In this document: positions 22,901 through 31,114 of the stretch, in pieces
Numbering within the stretch: position 1 is the first letter of the stretch
Layout: the number at the start of each line of letters is the position of its first letter
The notes under the pieces: generated by a model
The model's database searches: none
Seen by the model: the letters and a program-made list of their open reading frames with translations, nothing else
What the model was told of the DNA's origin: nothing
IMG/VR virus record: IMGVR_UViG_3300031673_000087
Coordinates: 1-48,072 of that record
Reading direction: 5' to 3' (one strand)
Length of the DNA: 48,072 bases
Origin: a virus
Position numbers and translations under genes: made by a program

Positions 22901-23290
22901 GTCTGTCGGTACAAGATTAAAAACACCTTCTTTAAATCTATCATCACCGATTTGTGTTGTTGTGCCTGTATATAGTGTAGCAGCAAATGTAGTAAATTTA
23001 TCAAGAGGCATACCATCTATTCTTATATCCTCAATTTCCTCAATTTCTCCCTCACAAAAAGCCACTGCAAGGTCATATACTGAGGCAATAGTATCTTCCC
23101 TGTATATATTCTGTCCTTTGACTTTACAATGACCATAAACTATCGGAAGGGCACTTTCTTCTGAGATGCGTATTTCATCTTCACGCACTTTATAGACCGG
23201 GGATAGTTTCTTTTTCTTAGGCTTACCAGTCAGCCATTTTGTTATTTTCCATCCGGCAGCCGCTAAAGTTGCAATCGTTGTTGGTTCCAT
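19955..23290 (-). CDS. Tail tip / central fibre protein (lambda J-like) with inserted DNRLRE-like domain
   Basis: A 1111-residue protein, the largest in the genome. The N-terminus (SALPIVYGHCKVKGQNIY, VAFCEGEIEEIEDIRIDG) and the block WIIFDLLTTTRLGLDL match the J/TipJ baseplate hub. Residues about 125-298 are an insertion resembling DNRLRE domains (LRYDLSELPG, TLTWNNKPA, FNLNTAAKTYLT, SPTLVLHF). Fibronectin-like and stalk regions follow, then a fibre tail with His-rich AHAHSGAGQ and DHGSLDGIGEDDHH typical of metal-binding trimeric fibres. It should contact the host receptor. Confidence 0.85.
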   Translation of the reverse strand: MEPTTIATLAAAGWKITKWLTGKPKKKKLSPVYKVREDEIRISEESALPIVYGHCKVKGQNIYREDTIASVYDLAVAFCEGEIEEIEDIRIDGMPLDKFTTFAATLYTGTTTQIGDDRFKEGVFNLVPTDDAYADSGFPDTAFHWEYANQEFIVKELHVKISGGSELLRSYLRYDLSELPGNLTIDSAELKVMTRYTHTDGAISVWTAATASDWAENTLTWNNKPADDASAVDSSQSLSVNNKIVTFNLNTAAKTYLTTAYQNNSFATLFLKSPGTNVYVTFASTESEYMSPTLVLHFSGGEACGFRNTAYIACTIDTTDERLTNAFNPEFTAYIKGRKIKVWDAVNSDWNVEYSTNPAWIIFDLLTTTRLGLDLTSDDLNVDSFKTVAAYCDVLILNLDNKYEKRFECNIVIDDLDNIKTYLEDILTTFGGFLYSKDGKIHLGIEKAESVDADFALDINNIIAGSFSYSQIPKDKIPNVVKILYTDPEKDFRKVFLRVDDEIDIAERGEVIKEIPCYGINSRSQASRIANHILWKGKLAQYAFKCRVSINQCHVLVGELCEVTHTIPNWTSKKFRIVSTDENLNDEIEIVGEEYVSSLYGDEGIVSGYDEIPVIEDWTELPPATGLTLTETYKMNDDGTYQPQINVAFTIPDYVLGKDKLEFYVWWRASADAYSVSRFVWATGSPIKIDVPGAGTYYVRVQTFVYQPWDIMMRTTDAPEDSIAIVGLGLGVIPAPHGFVWSVADSKAAWTTGIITYKGVKYEINSGATAAPYIYFDRNVDIDDLLPSVTRPAASIDMFVMAYYDSVTGTVEPALSGKIIHAGLLQAHSITANEITTGELITETAQIKNAILTDAKISGTITVGHTDAKCTDPDADQTSVNTATNTAKVQGYTIIEGGYIKTDYLTANNIVTGTLTGRTVQTAASGKRAIMSGADGLYYVYNTDGYEIVRLGYALEEGYLRIQDYPANDIVTINSGNLIIQANAVGHRFTMKLDTVAKVYIDSDGDIWTAKDLDVDGNIACAGTVDGVNIYAHAHSGAGQGGTVDHGSLDGIGEDDHHAESHTIASHSDQVAHDDMVQSYSTFTAQFTATDFSLFTLTVEDGVITSHVQDT

Positions 23291-23297
23291 CTATATA

Positions 23298-25112
23298 TCA
23301 ATTCCTATCTGGCTTTTGCGGTAACAATGCAAAGCCTCCCATATTTTGCCAATTATTAAATTTGAATCTGCAATCCTTAGAGTTTTTATTACACCCACGT
23401 TTTATTGTATATGTATCAGTATCCGAAGGTGTATCATCAAGGGGTATGTAAACCTCTACTTTACCCGAAGCGGAAACGGAATCTTTTACTAATCTCTTCT
23501 GACCATCACAAGCACCCGATGTAAATTCTATTGTTCCGTAGTTCCAATAATCGTCAGACTCGGTTCTATTAGTTGTATCAAATATTACAGATGTTGAACA
23601 GCCCACAGTGGCTTCCCCATTAGTTTCTTCTGTGATGTCATTTATTAATTGTCGATTTGCTTTTGTTAATGTTGCTTCAAATATTCTAATATCCGAAAGA
23701 GCCAAATTTCCATAAGTAGCTAAACATCTAAAAAAATCCAGATCGTCAACTGCAAAAATAGTTTGTACATTGATTATAATATTACATCGTGCGGTTGATG
23801 TTAGTGTTGCCGTATATTCATTATTTATATAAGTATAAGAACCGACAAATCCATGTGCTGTTACTATAGAACTATCAATACTTACAGAATGAGCACCACC
23901 AGAATCAAAAGATATAATCGTTTCATTTGCAGAATGAGGATTAACCCAGAGAGATACAGCCTTTAAACTTGCGCTAATATCACCTATATCAACATAATCA
24001 TCCGTACCGTCGGCTTCCATTTCCTCATCTTCAATCTCAAAACGACCTTCTGAGTATGTTGGTATGTGACATATTCTACCATGATTATCATTCCCACTTA
24101 CATCTGCGGTCTGAATTTCTTTTACCGAAACATCGTCAACATAGAAAGACTTGCCGGCATTTGCTGCACTGGTTGGGTGAACATAAACCCGGATAGTTGT
24201 TGATGTTGCATCTACCGTACGAATCCCAGTTAATTTGACCCAACTGCCGTTTGAAAATAATACAGGAGTGAAATCACCATTAAAGAAGAGATAAAAATTT
24301 GATGCTGCTAAATCTAAACCTCTTACCCAAGCAGTAACTTTATATGTTTTACCGATTGTAAGCCCTGATATTGTTTGTCGTATCCCTCCCGATGTTCCGC
24401 TTCCATCTAAGGTAATCTTTCTTGAATATGTTCCGCCATGAGCTTGCTCTGAACTTTGTACATTAGCGGCTGGCGATCCATCATCTGTCCAATCACCGTC
24501 AAATTCCATAGTACCATTTCTTACAAGCTCATCTCCATAAATTTCATGTGCTTTGTCAAGAGGCCACCATCCCACAAGATTATCAACAGGCCCGGAAAAT
24601 CTGTTACATTCCTTACTTCCAAATATATGAGGACAATTCCCTTGATACATACGTTTAGGAATATTCTGATTAATTTTATACATAGGTGAATAAACCATTA
24701 TACCAAATGTATTTTCATCAATCACAGGCGCACCCAGATAGCCCTTGAATACTATCATATAATTACTTGCTGAAGCCAGGTAACCGGCAAACACACGTTT
24801 TATTGTAAGTTTTTTGTTTTGAAATGTGTATGTGCGGAGAAGATAATTAGGACTATCTGTGTCGGCAGGATTAGCATTGTCAAACGTAATATTAACCCTG
24901 TCAACCTCATTTGTCATTGTGTTAAGAATCTTACTGAATTTTATACCCCATGCTTTATAAGTATTCCCGCCAGCAGTAGGGAAATTAACATCTTCATTAT
25001 TATCGGTATAATATTTTGTCAGTCCGTCAAGTTCTATCTCTATTAAATAATGAGGTTGGTTTGTTGAACTCTGAGCAACTGTTTCTATTGTAGCTGATAA
25101 TGTTTTCGGCAT
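23298..25112 (-). CDS. Tail-tip protein (DUF2163/BR0599-like) with CBM- and LamG-like insert
   Basis: A 604-residue protein. Residues 1-175 (PHYLIEIELDG, VDRVNITFDNAN, YQGNCPHIFGSKECNRF) and about 510-604 (CSTSVIFD, GCNKNSKDCRFKFNNWQNMG, GFALLP) are the two halves of a DUF2163/BR0599-type tip protein with its Cys cluster. Between them lie a CBM_4_9-like beta-sandwich (about 195-335: ELVRNGTMEF, AHGGTYSRKITL, KTYKVTAWVRG, FYVDDVSVKE) and a LamG-like domain (about 340-490: DNHGRICHIPTYSEGRFE, VSLWVNPHS). The hub is thus split by sugar-binding-type modules. Confidence 0.75.
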   Translation of the reverse strand: MPKTLSATIETVAQSSTNQPHYLIEIELDGLTKYYTDNNEDVNFPTAGGNTYKAWGIKFSKILNTMTNEVDRVNITFDNANPADTDSPNYLLRTYTFQNKKLTIKRVFAGYLASASNYMIVFKGYLGAPVIDENTFGIMVYSPMYKINQNIPKRMYQGNCPHIFGSKECNRFSGPVDNLVGWWPLDKAHEIYGDELVRNGTMEFDGDWTDDGSPAANVQSSEQAHGGTYSRKITLDGSGTSGGIRQTISGLTIGKTYKVTAWVRGLDLAASNFYLFFNGDFTPVLFSNGSWVKLTGIRTVDATSTTIRVYVHPTSAANAGKSFYVDDVSVKEIQTADVSGNDNHGRICHIPTYSEGRFEIEDEEMEADGTDDYVDIGDISASLKAVSLWVNPHSANETIISFDSGGAHSVSIDSSIVTAHGFVGSYTYINNEYTATLTSTARCNIIINVQTIFAVDDLDFFRCLATYGNLALSDIRIFEATLTKANRQLINDITEETNGEATVGCSTSVIFDTTNRTESDDYWNYGTIEFTSGACDGQKRLVKDSVSASGKVEVYIPLDDTPSDTDTYTIKRGCNKNSKDCRFKFNNWQNMGGFALLPQKPDRN

Positions 25113-25696
25113 TATATCACCTCTATAAGCTCAACACTTCTGATTTCGCCCACGTCTTTATAGATAAAATTATTCTCAAAATAATCATCATTGAATCTTG
25201 TGAAGTATGTGCAATAGGCTGTCAAGGCAACGACCCCGCTTTCTGTCGCAGCCCATGAGCCTGTCGGGACGGAAAGTGTCGCAGCCGTCACGGCGGATAC
25301 AGAAAAAGTTCCATCATTGCCCGCTCCCGAACCGCTAACTCTTACATATAAATCTGTGTTGAACCCCTTTTTAACCCATCCGCTCTGGCTGTCAACTATT
25401 GAATCAGTTCCGGCACCGCCGACAACCATTGTTAGCCGAGTTCCTTTTATCATTTGCATAAAATTGGGGAAATAAAAAGATGTATATGCACCGTAGAGTC
25501 CATCAAAGAATACCCTTATTTCATCTATAACCGTATCAGTAAGAGCTTCAAAAGAAAGTATAAATCTGTGTTTTTTACGACTCCATTTCTTTCGTCTCTG
25601 TTCTTTGCCGGATTCAAATTCTGATACTATAGTATTCCATTCAGTAGCGAATTTTGCTACATCTTGTGGAACCCAATTTATATTCCAGTTAGCCAT
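25112..25696 (-). CDS. Minor tail protein (DUF2460/M-like)
   Basis: A 194-residue protein. The N-terminus (KKHRFILSFEALTDTVIDEI, FFDGLYGAYTSFYFPN) and C-terminus (YCTYFTRFNDDYFENNF, VGEIRSVELIEV) match minor tail proteins that assemble at the tape-measure end of the tail tip. A Gly/Ser/Thr-rich segment (about 95-150) is a probable small beta insertion. Its position between tape measure and hub genes agrees. It overlaps the hub gene by one base. Confidence 0.7.
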   Translation of the reverse strand: MANWNINWVPQDVAKFATEWNTIVSEFESGKEQRRKKWSRKKHRFILSFEALTDTVIDEIRVFFDGLYGAYTSFYFPNFMQMIKGTRLTMVVGGAGTDSIVDSQSGWVKKGFNTDLYVRVSGSGAGNDGTFSVSAVTAATLSVPTGSWAATESGVVALTAYCTYFTRFNDDYFENNFIYKDVGEIRSVELIEVI

Positions 25697-25698
25697 AT

Positions 25699-27462
25699 TT
25701 ATTTACCTAATAATCCGTTCCTATCCATATTTTCGTAAACTATACCTACTATTGCATCAGCACTCGGACCGTCAACTTTTACATAAACATCACCACCATG
25801 TGCTGCCTTTCCAACTTTAGGTATTACTTCTGCGGCAGGCGTTGTTTTCTTACCCAATCCTATTAATGATAGTCCTGTTTCGATAGCTTCACCGAAAAAA
25901 TTCTTACTCTCAAATGTGCGTTCATAAAGACGTTCAGCAACCATATCAGAAATCATACGAGCATAAGAATTGTATACATCCATAAACATATTTTTCATGA
26001 AGTTTCCGAATGACATACCGCCTCGCATCATGTTTTCCATAGTATATGACCATGAGGACTGCATATTCCATGAAAGTGTTTGCCACTGACTTGAAATTTC
26101 CTGTGTTGCGGTTTTTGTGGCTGTTTGTAAGCCGAGTAACTGGCTTTCATAAGTTCTTTTCATTCCCATACCGGCACCGGGGAATCCACCAAGTCTGGGA
26201 TATGCCATTGTTGCAGCTTTTGGAATCATCGGAGCCTTGCCAAAATAATATGGAATTGATGTTATAGCTCCTTGCCCCTCTTGTTTTTCAGGTGTCCATG
26301 TACCTTTATGAATTGCTGGCATTCTCGCATAAGCTTCTTTTCTCATTTGAGTAATTCTTTTTTTCTGTGCTTCATAAGCACTCATTAATGCGTTTTGGTG
26401 TGCTGTATCTCCGCCCCAAGAAGGTAATTTTGTACCATATCTTGTTTTTACTCCATACTGAGCAAATTCTTTCTGCCAATTAGTTATCCCATATTTACTA
26501 TAAAGATTTCCTATAAGTTTCCATCCCTCAATTGCTGCTAAAATAGCTTTCGAGGCTGTTTCTATTGCTTTAAAAACGGAAATTATATCATCCTTATGAC
26601 TCCATATTTTTTCCAATCCACCGACAACCTTATCGGAAAATGTTTGAGCAAGAGCGTTAAACGCACCGGATGTTTTCATTTCATTTATTTTATCAATAAG
26701 TAATTGAACTTTATCTTTTAAATATTTGAATACACCGGCTTCCATAACCGCAATCTTGAATAAATCCCATGCATCTTGAATCATTGACATTAAACCTGAC
26801 CAAGTTGTCGCAAGTTTTGCTGTCGCTCCCCTGAATTGACTATCTAATTTTGTCCAAGCTTGCATTATCATACGCCTTGTTTCTTCTGCCGTATATGCAA
26901 CTCCGGCTTTAAAACCAAGCATAGTAGAGACACCTTTATCCCGGAACATATCGGCAGCAGCAGCGCCGGCTGAATACATTCGGATAATTTGACTTGTCGT
27001 ATCTCTAAATGTCATTTTATAAGCAGCAGCAAGATCGCCAATCATAGGCACCCATTCTTTAATTTCATTGACACCGCCCCTCATAACACCGGCAAGAGAT
27101 GTCACCGATTCCATTATTTCCATGAATTTAAAAGGAACTCTTGCTGCATATTTTTGCATTTCTTGAAATAAACGATTACCTTCAGCCTGCGAACGAAGCA
27201 ACGTACTTAAAATTATCATATATTGTTCTGCTGCATCAGCAGCCCCTATAAATGGTTTTATAACCCATCTATTCAAGGCGTATGCTGTGGCTACTGCAAA
27301 GGCTGTAATAGCCAAGGCAGCCCTTTTGAGATTGATGCTGTCAAATTTCTTTTGCACCTTCTGAGCAAAAGTCTGCGTTGTCTTATGCGCCTTCTTTATT
27401 TTTAAATCATAGTCTTTGTCTCTTAAAGTCAAGGCTATATATATTTCAGATAACTTTGCCAT
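25699..27462 (-). CDS. Tail tape measure protein
   Basis: A 587-residue protein with the TMP N-terminal fold: AALAITAFAVATAYALNRW membrane-like helix, RVPFKFMEIMESVTSLAG, VPMIGDLAAAYKMTFRD and a long helical region including ATAKLATTWSGLMSMIQD. The C-terminus has AAHGGDVYVKVDGPSADAIV. It is short for a tape measure, implying a short siphovirus tail. The gene follows the G/T chaperone frames as in other long-tailed phages and overlaps the T frame by 17 nt. Confidence 0.88.
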   Translation of the reverse strand: MAKLSEIYIALTLRDKDYDLKIKKAHKTTQTFAQKVQKKFDSINLKRAALAITAFAVATAYALNRWVIKPFIGAADAAEQYMIILSTLLRSQAEGNRLFQEMQKYAARVPFKFMEIMESVTSLAGVMRGGVNEIKEWVPMIGDLAAAYKMTFRDTTSQIIRMYSAGAAAADMFRDKGVSTMLGFKAGVAYTAEETRRMIMQAWTKLDSQFRGATAKLATTWSGLMSMIQDAWDLFKIAVMEAGVFKYLKDKVQLLIDKINEMKTSGAFNALAQTFSDKVVGGLEKIWSHKDDIISVFKAIETASKAILAAIEGWKLIGNLYSKYGITNWQKEFAQYGVKTRYGTKLPSWGGDTAHQNALMSAYEAQKKRITQMRKEAYARMPAIHKGTWTPEKQEGQGAITSIPYYFGKAPMIPKAATMAYPRLGGFPGAGMGMKRTYESQLLGLQTATKTATQEISSQWQTLSWNMQSSWSYTMENMMRGGMSFGNFMKNMFMDVYNSYARMISDMVAERLYERTFESKNFFGEAIETGLSLIGLGKKTTPAAEVIPKVGKAAHGGDVYVKVDGPSADAIVGIVYENMDRNGLLGK

Positions 27463-28173
27463 TTTCTATAGTCTCTTTTATAATATGTCGTGCCATTAAA
27501 ACTACTCTTTTAAAACATTCAAGTTGATTTTCAATACTGAATAAATCCATAACTATTTTAAGTGATGCAAAATTTATATCAATCGGATCACCCATACCCG
27601 AAACTATCATCTGATTACAAACTATTGCATATATCTCAAATGCCTCTTTGTTTTCAGGCATTATTTCAGGCATACATTTTTCACAAGGTGGTTCTTTTCT
27701 TTTAGCCACGAATACGGCTTTACATTTGTCACAGGGTGTTTTTTTATAAAGCCACTCTGCGACTTCAATCAGTTTTTTGTTTCAGTCTCCTCTTTTGCTT
27801 TTATTATCTCCGGTATGCTATCAATTTTATCGGAAACAAATTCCATTAATTGTGGGTGTTCACCCATAATCATTGCTTTGTTTTCCGGTGTACATTCGAT
27901 AGGATCCTCGTTGTCATCCTCTAACCCTGTCCACTCCACAATGCAATAATCAGCTACTAATATTTCCTTAAGTTTTTCATCATAAAGAATATCCTTATAG
28001 GGAATACCGCCCTTTGCGAGCATGATTTTTTCCTTTAATAGTGTTTTTGCATTGATTCTTTTTAGAGCAGAAGCATTTAATGGGCGTACCGTTATACCGC
28101 TTTTACTATCTGCCATTTCACCCGGCCACGGGAAAAATACACCGGGGTTCATATCCTTGAGATTTATTTTCAT
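27446..28173 (-). CDS. Tail assembly chaperone G-T fusion made by -1 frameshifting
   Basis: The upstream frame (start 28173) reaches TGA at 27769. Two codons earlier is A AAA AAC, a canonical -1 slippery heptamer; slipping there continues as LIEVAEWLYKKTPCDKC, AVFVAKRKEPPCEKC and on to 27446, giving a fusion of about 242 residues. This is the G/GT tail-chaperone arrangement of lambda and many siphoviruses, just upstream of the tape measure. The T part has two CxxC pairs (CDKC, CEKC), a zinc-like knuckle. The T frame has no convincing start of its own. Confidence 0.85.
27769..28173 (-). CDS. Tail assembly chaperone G
   Basis: A 134-residue zero-frame product: MKINLKDMNPGVFFPWPGEM, then ITVRPLNASALKRI and VADYCIVEWTGLED. 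The segment about 10-30 plus VRPL resembles tail chaperones of HK97-like phages that bind the tape measure during tail growth. The ATG at 28173 follows GGAGGTTGATA. Most ribosomes should stop at 27769 and make this form. Confidence 0.75.
   Translation of the reverse strand: MKINLKDMNPGVFFPWPGEMADSKSGITVRPLNASALKRINAKTLLKEKIMLAKGGIPYKDILYDEKLKEILVADYCIVEWTGLEDDNEDPIECTPENKAMIMGEHPQLMEFVSDKIDSIPEIIKAKEETETKN
27772..27778 (-). promoter_or_regulatory. Slippery heptamer A AAA AAC
   Basis: The zero frame reads ACA AAA AAC TGA. A -1 slip gives AAA AAA then CTG ATT, entering a frame open for more than 300 nt. It is exactly placed at the end of the G gene. A weak stem GTCGCAGAGTGGC may lie downstream, but no strong pseudoknot was identified. 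Confidence 0.8.
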
Positions 28174-28185
28174 TATCAACCTCCA

Positions 28186-28605
28186 TTATGCAAGTTTATC
28201 GAGATAACCATCACGAACACGCATCGTAAAACCAATTTCAGCCACTCCGTTTGCATCGACACTCGGCCCGTCAACACTTTCAACAAAAATAGATGCCGCC
28301 GGACTTGTGGACGGTCCCCAATAACCTGATGAACTATAATAAAGTTTTAAACCGGCAACTGCTGTATCATCAATACAATTTGCTATCACTGTAGCAACCG
28401 GAGTTGCAGCACTATCATAATAACCATGAATTGTTATCGAACCACCATTAAGCGCCCCCCTAAAAAAGGTCTTGTTTTCATCCTGAAAAGCATTACCTTT
28501 TTCAATGATATCCCTTGTTAGACCGGAATAATTCCATGTAGCCATTTGGAATAAAGTTCCTGACGTAACAACAACCTTACAATCTATTCCACCTGTAACT
28601 CCCAT
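28186..28605 (-). CDS. Major tail tube protein
   Basis: A 139-residue beta-rich protein (GGIDCKVVVTSGTLFQMATW, KNKTFFRGAL-like ENKTFFRGALNGGSITIHGY, EIGFTMRVRDGYLDKL). Size and position between tail terminator and chaperone genes are those of tail tube proteins; it would polymerise around the tape measure. Ser/Gly/Ala content is high, as in virion proteins. The start follows AAAGGATAGTAAA. Confidence 0.7.
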   Translation of the reverse strand: MGVTGGIDCKVVVTSGTLFQMATWNYSGLTRDIIEKGNAFQDENKTFFRGALNGGSITIHGYYDSAATPVATVIANCIDDTAVAGLKLYYSSSGYWGPSTSPAASIFVESVDGPSVDANGVAEIGFTMRVRDGYLDKLA

Positions 28606-28621
28606 TTTACTATCCTTTCAT

Positions 28622-29011
28622 TTAATTTTTTGTCATAAATACTTTGTATCTAACTGTACATTGCCAGACATTTTCAACACCTGAATCTGGCATAAAAACA
28701 ACTTCTCTTTTCATTTCTACAAATGCATATCCTGTAATTGTCAAATTACACCCATGGTAAACAGCATCAAGTGCTGTATAAGCAGCAGTAACTTCAGCCC
28801 AATCATCACAGAATAAATTAAACTGGATAATGATTTCTTCATTCTGGCTGCCAAGTTTTAAATTGGATGTTGCCGTTATAAGTTCATAAATACCGTATGG
28901 AAGTTTTGTTCCCTGTTTTGCCTGTGCGGGTTGCAAACTTGTTATTGCTTTTTTTAATGTGGCATCCCCACTATATTTTGTATATATGGCATCAAATAAA
29001 CTATCTATCAT
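28622..29011 (-). CDS. Tail terminator / completion protein (DUF3168-like)
   Basis: A 129-residue protein (SLFDAIYTKYSGDATLKKAI, LPYGIYELITAT, EIIIQFNLFCDDWAEVT, VEMKREVVFMPDSG). The pattern of an N-terminal helix, P(Y)GIYE and a central strand pair fits the DUF3168/gp17-like tail-completion family that caps the tail and joins the head. Gene order agrees. The start follows AAAAGGGGC. Confidence 0.7.
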   Translation of the reverse strand: MIDSLFDAIYTKYSGDATLKKAITSLQPAQAKQGTKLPYGIYELITATSNLKLGSQNEEIIIQFNLFCDDWAEVTAAYTALDAVYHGCNLTITGYAFVEMKREVVFMPDSGVENVWQCTVRYKVFMTKN

Positions 29012-29322
29012 TCAAAAGCCCCTTTTGCAATAACCCTTAATTCATTCTGGCTTGTTTCCGTTGCGATAGAGAGCCATGGGAAAGCACGCATTTTTATAGT
29101 GCCTGTTTCAAGCAATCTCCCAACAAAATAATTCGTTCCTACTCTTGCCTCATCGCCTTCTATTTCATATCTTATTGACTCACTTGTATCACCAGAACGC
29201 TTATGCACGATTTCTTTTGCCCGCTCAACTAATAATTCAGACATATTTACAAGAGCTTCTCTTTTTGCCCTATTTTTTGCTTTCAATATTTCTCTTGAAT
29301 AATCTTTTACTATCGCTTTCAT
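29008..29322 (-). CDS. HK97 gp10-like tail-joining protein
   Basis: A 104-residue protein (MSELLVERAKEIVHKRSGDT, SIRYEIEGDEARVGTNYFVG, LETGTIKMRAFPWL). RSGxTxxSIRY and VGTxxxxgxxLETGTxxMxAxPwL are the signature of the HK97 gp10-like family at the head-tail joint. It overlaps its neighbours on both sides (ATGA-type). Confidence 0.85.
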   Translation of the reverse strand: MKAIVKDYSREILKAKNRAKREALVNMSELLVERAKEIVHKRSGDTSESIRYEIEGDEARVGTNYFVGRLLETGTIKMRAFPWLSIATETSQNELRVIAKGAFE

Positions 29323-29642
29323 TTGATTTCTTCACACATAAATATTAATTCTCTGTTCAATTCAATTGTATTAATAACAGATTTTATTTTATAAATCCTG
29401 TCGCCCCATTTAATACGCCATGTACCGTCAATACTATTGCTGAAATACCGTATAGTGATTCGTGTTGTAACTTCTTCTTGAATCTGTTTTGCAGCAAGAT
29501 ATTCCCTGCCCGTCAATGGTTCAATAGCTGCAGGTACATTTTTTATTGTATCAACATAGGTTATTAATTCTTCACCACTTGAACCTGTTGTTGTTGTCGG
29601 CACCTGAAATATTATTGTATGCCTTAATTGTCCTGCTTGCAT
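29319..29642 (-). CDS. Head closure protein (SPP1 gp16-like)
   Basis: A 107-residue protein (MQAGQLRHTIIFQ, YVDTIKNVPAAIEPLTGREY, TTRITIRYFSN, RIKWGDRIYKIKSV). This is the head-tail adaptor family that seals the connector after packaging. It overlaps the connector gene by 19 nt. Length is normal. Confidence 0.85.
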   Translation of the reverse strand: MQAGQLRHTIIFQVPTTTTGSSGEELITYVDTIKNVPAAIEPLTGREYLAAKQIQEEVTTRITIRYFSNSIDGTWRIKWGDRIYKIKSVINTIELNRELIFMCEEIK

Positions 29643-30223
29643 GTGAATATCCTATATGGTATTGTTAGCCGTTCAATCGTATTAAGTTTTTGAATGCTTC
29701 TTATTGCAACAGTATCTTCACGGTTCTCATACATCTCGGCTATCATAACTTTCATAGCCTGTTTTATGTTTTCGGGGACATCTGATTGTTTAGTTCCGTA
29801 CCCAGCAACAAATGTTGTTTTTATAGGATTATTGGTTGCGAGTGTAGTTGAAGGCCATATCTCCCCATAATTCAGTACAGCTCTTCCCGGCTCGCTTACC
29901 GTATCAACATCATAACAACTTGAGCTTAATGTTGCTGCTGTTCCTCCGCTGTCTGTATAAATAATACTTGTAACCGATATTAACGGAGGGCGTGGTATAA
30001 GCAAGGCATTACCATCGGGAAACCAATCGAGATAATACTCAAATGTTTGTTGCAATAACGCACGTTTTAATAAAACATCTTCCGTATATACCGTAGCAGC
30101 TTTTATTAAACTTTTTAAATAAACATCCTGATCACTCTCATCAACATTTAGCCGTAAATGTTCTTTTGCTTCTTTGATAGTAACAGGTTCTATAGTTGGA
30201 GCTGTATTTACTTTTAATTTCAT
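29624..30223 (-). CDS. Head-tail connector protein (gp6-like)
   Basis: A 199-residue protein: APTIEPVTIKEAKEHLRLNV, LKSLIKAATVYTEDVLLKRA, LLQQTFEYYLDWFP, LPRPPL-like LLIPRPPLISVTSIIYTD and VPENIKQAMKVMIAEMYENR. These are the HK97 gp6-like connector blocks that bind beneath the portal. It overlaps upstream and downstream genes. Confidence 0.85.
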   Translation of the reverse strand: MKLKVNTAPTIEPVTIKEAKEHLRLNVDESDQDVYLKSLIKAATVYTEDVLLKRALLQQTFEYYLDWFPDGNALLIPRPPLISVTSIIYTDSGGTAATLSSSCYDVDTVSEPGRAVLNYGEIWPSTTLATNNPIKTTFVAGYGTKQSDVPENIKQAMKVMIAEMYENREDTVAIRSIQKLNTIERLTIPYRIFTCKQDN

Positions 30224-30582
30224 TATAAATTCTCCACTGCATCAATTCTTCTATTAAATTCATTGTCAAGCCTTGTTCGTACAGTATTATCCAATGTTGC
30301 GCTAAAAGTTAAATCATAAGTACCGGTTGTAAGCGTAGCCGGATATTTCAAGTATACTGTTACAACATTGGAAGATAGGCTCGCACCTTTTACCATTTCT
30401 GCAGTTGCATCCGTACCATCCTGGTCTTCTACTGTTACAGAAATACTTGCGATATTAGTTCCATAAGGGATAGCCCCATCATTCAAACTTGCTGTGCTGC
30501 ATGGCTCAAATTCAAATCTATATGGCACATAATTATCGTTGGGTCTCAGGACGATTCTTTCACTACCTTTAATATCTGGCAT
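30223..30582 (-). CDS. Virion-like beta-rich protein
   Basis: A 119-residue protein (GSERIVLRPNDNYVPYRFEF, SISVTVEDQDGTDATAEMV, TGTYDLTFSATLDNTVRTRL). It looks like a single immunoglobulin-like or BppU-N-type beta domain, as found in phage head-fibre or upper-tail accessory proteins. Placed with structural genes it is probably a virion component. Exact family is uncertain. Confidence 0.5.
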   Translation of the reverse strand: MPDIKGSERIVLRPNDNYVPYRFEFEPCSTASLNDGAIPYGTNIASISVTVEDQDGTDATAEMVKGASLSSNVVTVYLKYPATLTTGTYDLTFSATLDNTVRTRLDNEFNRRIDAVENL

Positions 30583-30597
30583 TATTTATCCCTCCCA

Positions 30598-31098
30598 TTA
30601 TACGCCATCATCAGCACCTGAGAGCGTGTATGTTATTTTTAACAAATCATCATCTACACAATGCCGGACTGATGCAAATTTAGAACCGCACCAGAGTACA
30701 TCAGCAGCTACCGTACTTCCTTTTGTGGCAGCACTTACAATCGCAGCACCATAAATCGTGGCGTTGGCATTCATTGTGAATGTAGCCTTATTCCCATTTG
30801 TAACTTCTTTTCCAGAAGCAGCGCCCTCTAAATATTCAGGTCGTGTCGCTTCATCATATTCGGTGTTTTCAGTATATTGAGGAGCTGCATGAGTATCGGC
30901 TGAAGCCGTTGTTGTATTCGTATCAAAAATACAAACATACCATGTAGGCTCATTATCGTCATGGAAAAGAGAATCGAGAGCTTTGTTTACACCCTCATTT
31001 GTGGTTAAATTTTTGCCCTCTGTCTCGCCTATTAGTTTCCCATCTCTCCAATGCTCACAATTAAAAACACCACCAAATTTCATTCCACTTTTATTCAT
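30598..31098 (-). CDS. Virion-like structural protein
   Basis: A 166-residue protein (GGVFNCEHWRDGKLIGETEG, NLTTNEGVNKALDSLFHDDN, PTWYVCIFDTN, ATIYGAAIVSAATKGS). The sequence is rich in Ala, Thr and Asn, as in capsid decoration or fibre proteins. Similar proteins occur among structural genes of uncultured phages, from memory. Start GGGGGTTATAGATA. No enzymatic motif was seen. Confidence 0.5.
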   Translation of the reverse strand: MNKSGMKFGGVFNCEHWRDGKLIGETEGKNLTTNEGVNKALDSLFHDDNEPTWYVCIFDTNTTTASADTHAAPQYTENTEYDEATRPEYLEGAASGKEVTNGNKATFTMNANATIYGAAIVSAATKGSTVAADVLWCGSKFASVRHCVDDDLLKITYTLSGADDGV

Positions 31099-31114
31099 TA
31101 TCTATAACCCCCTG

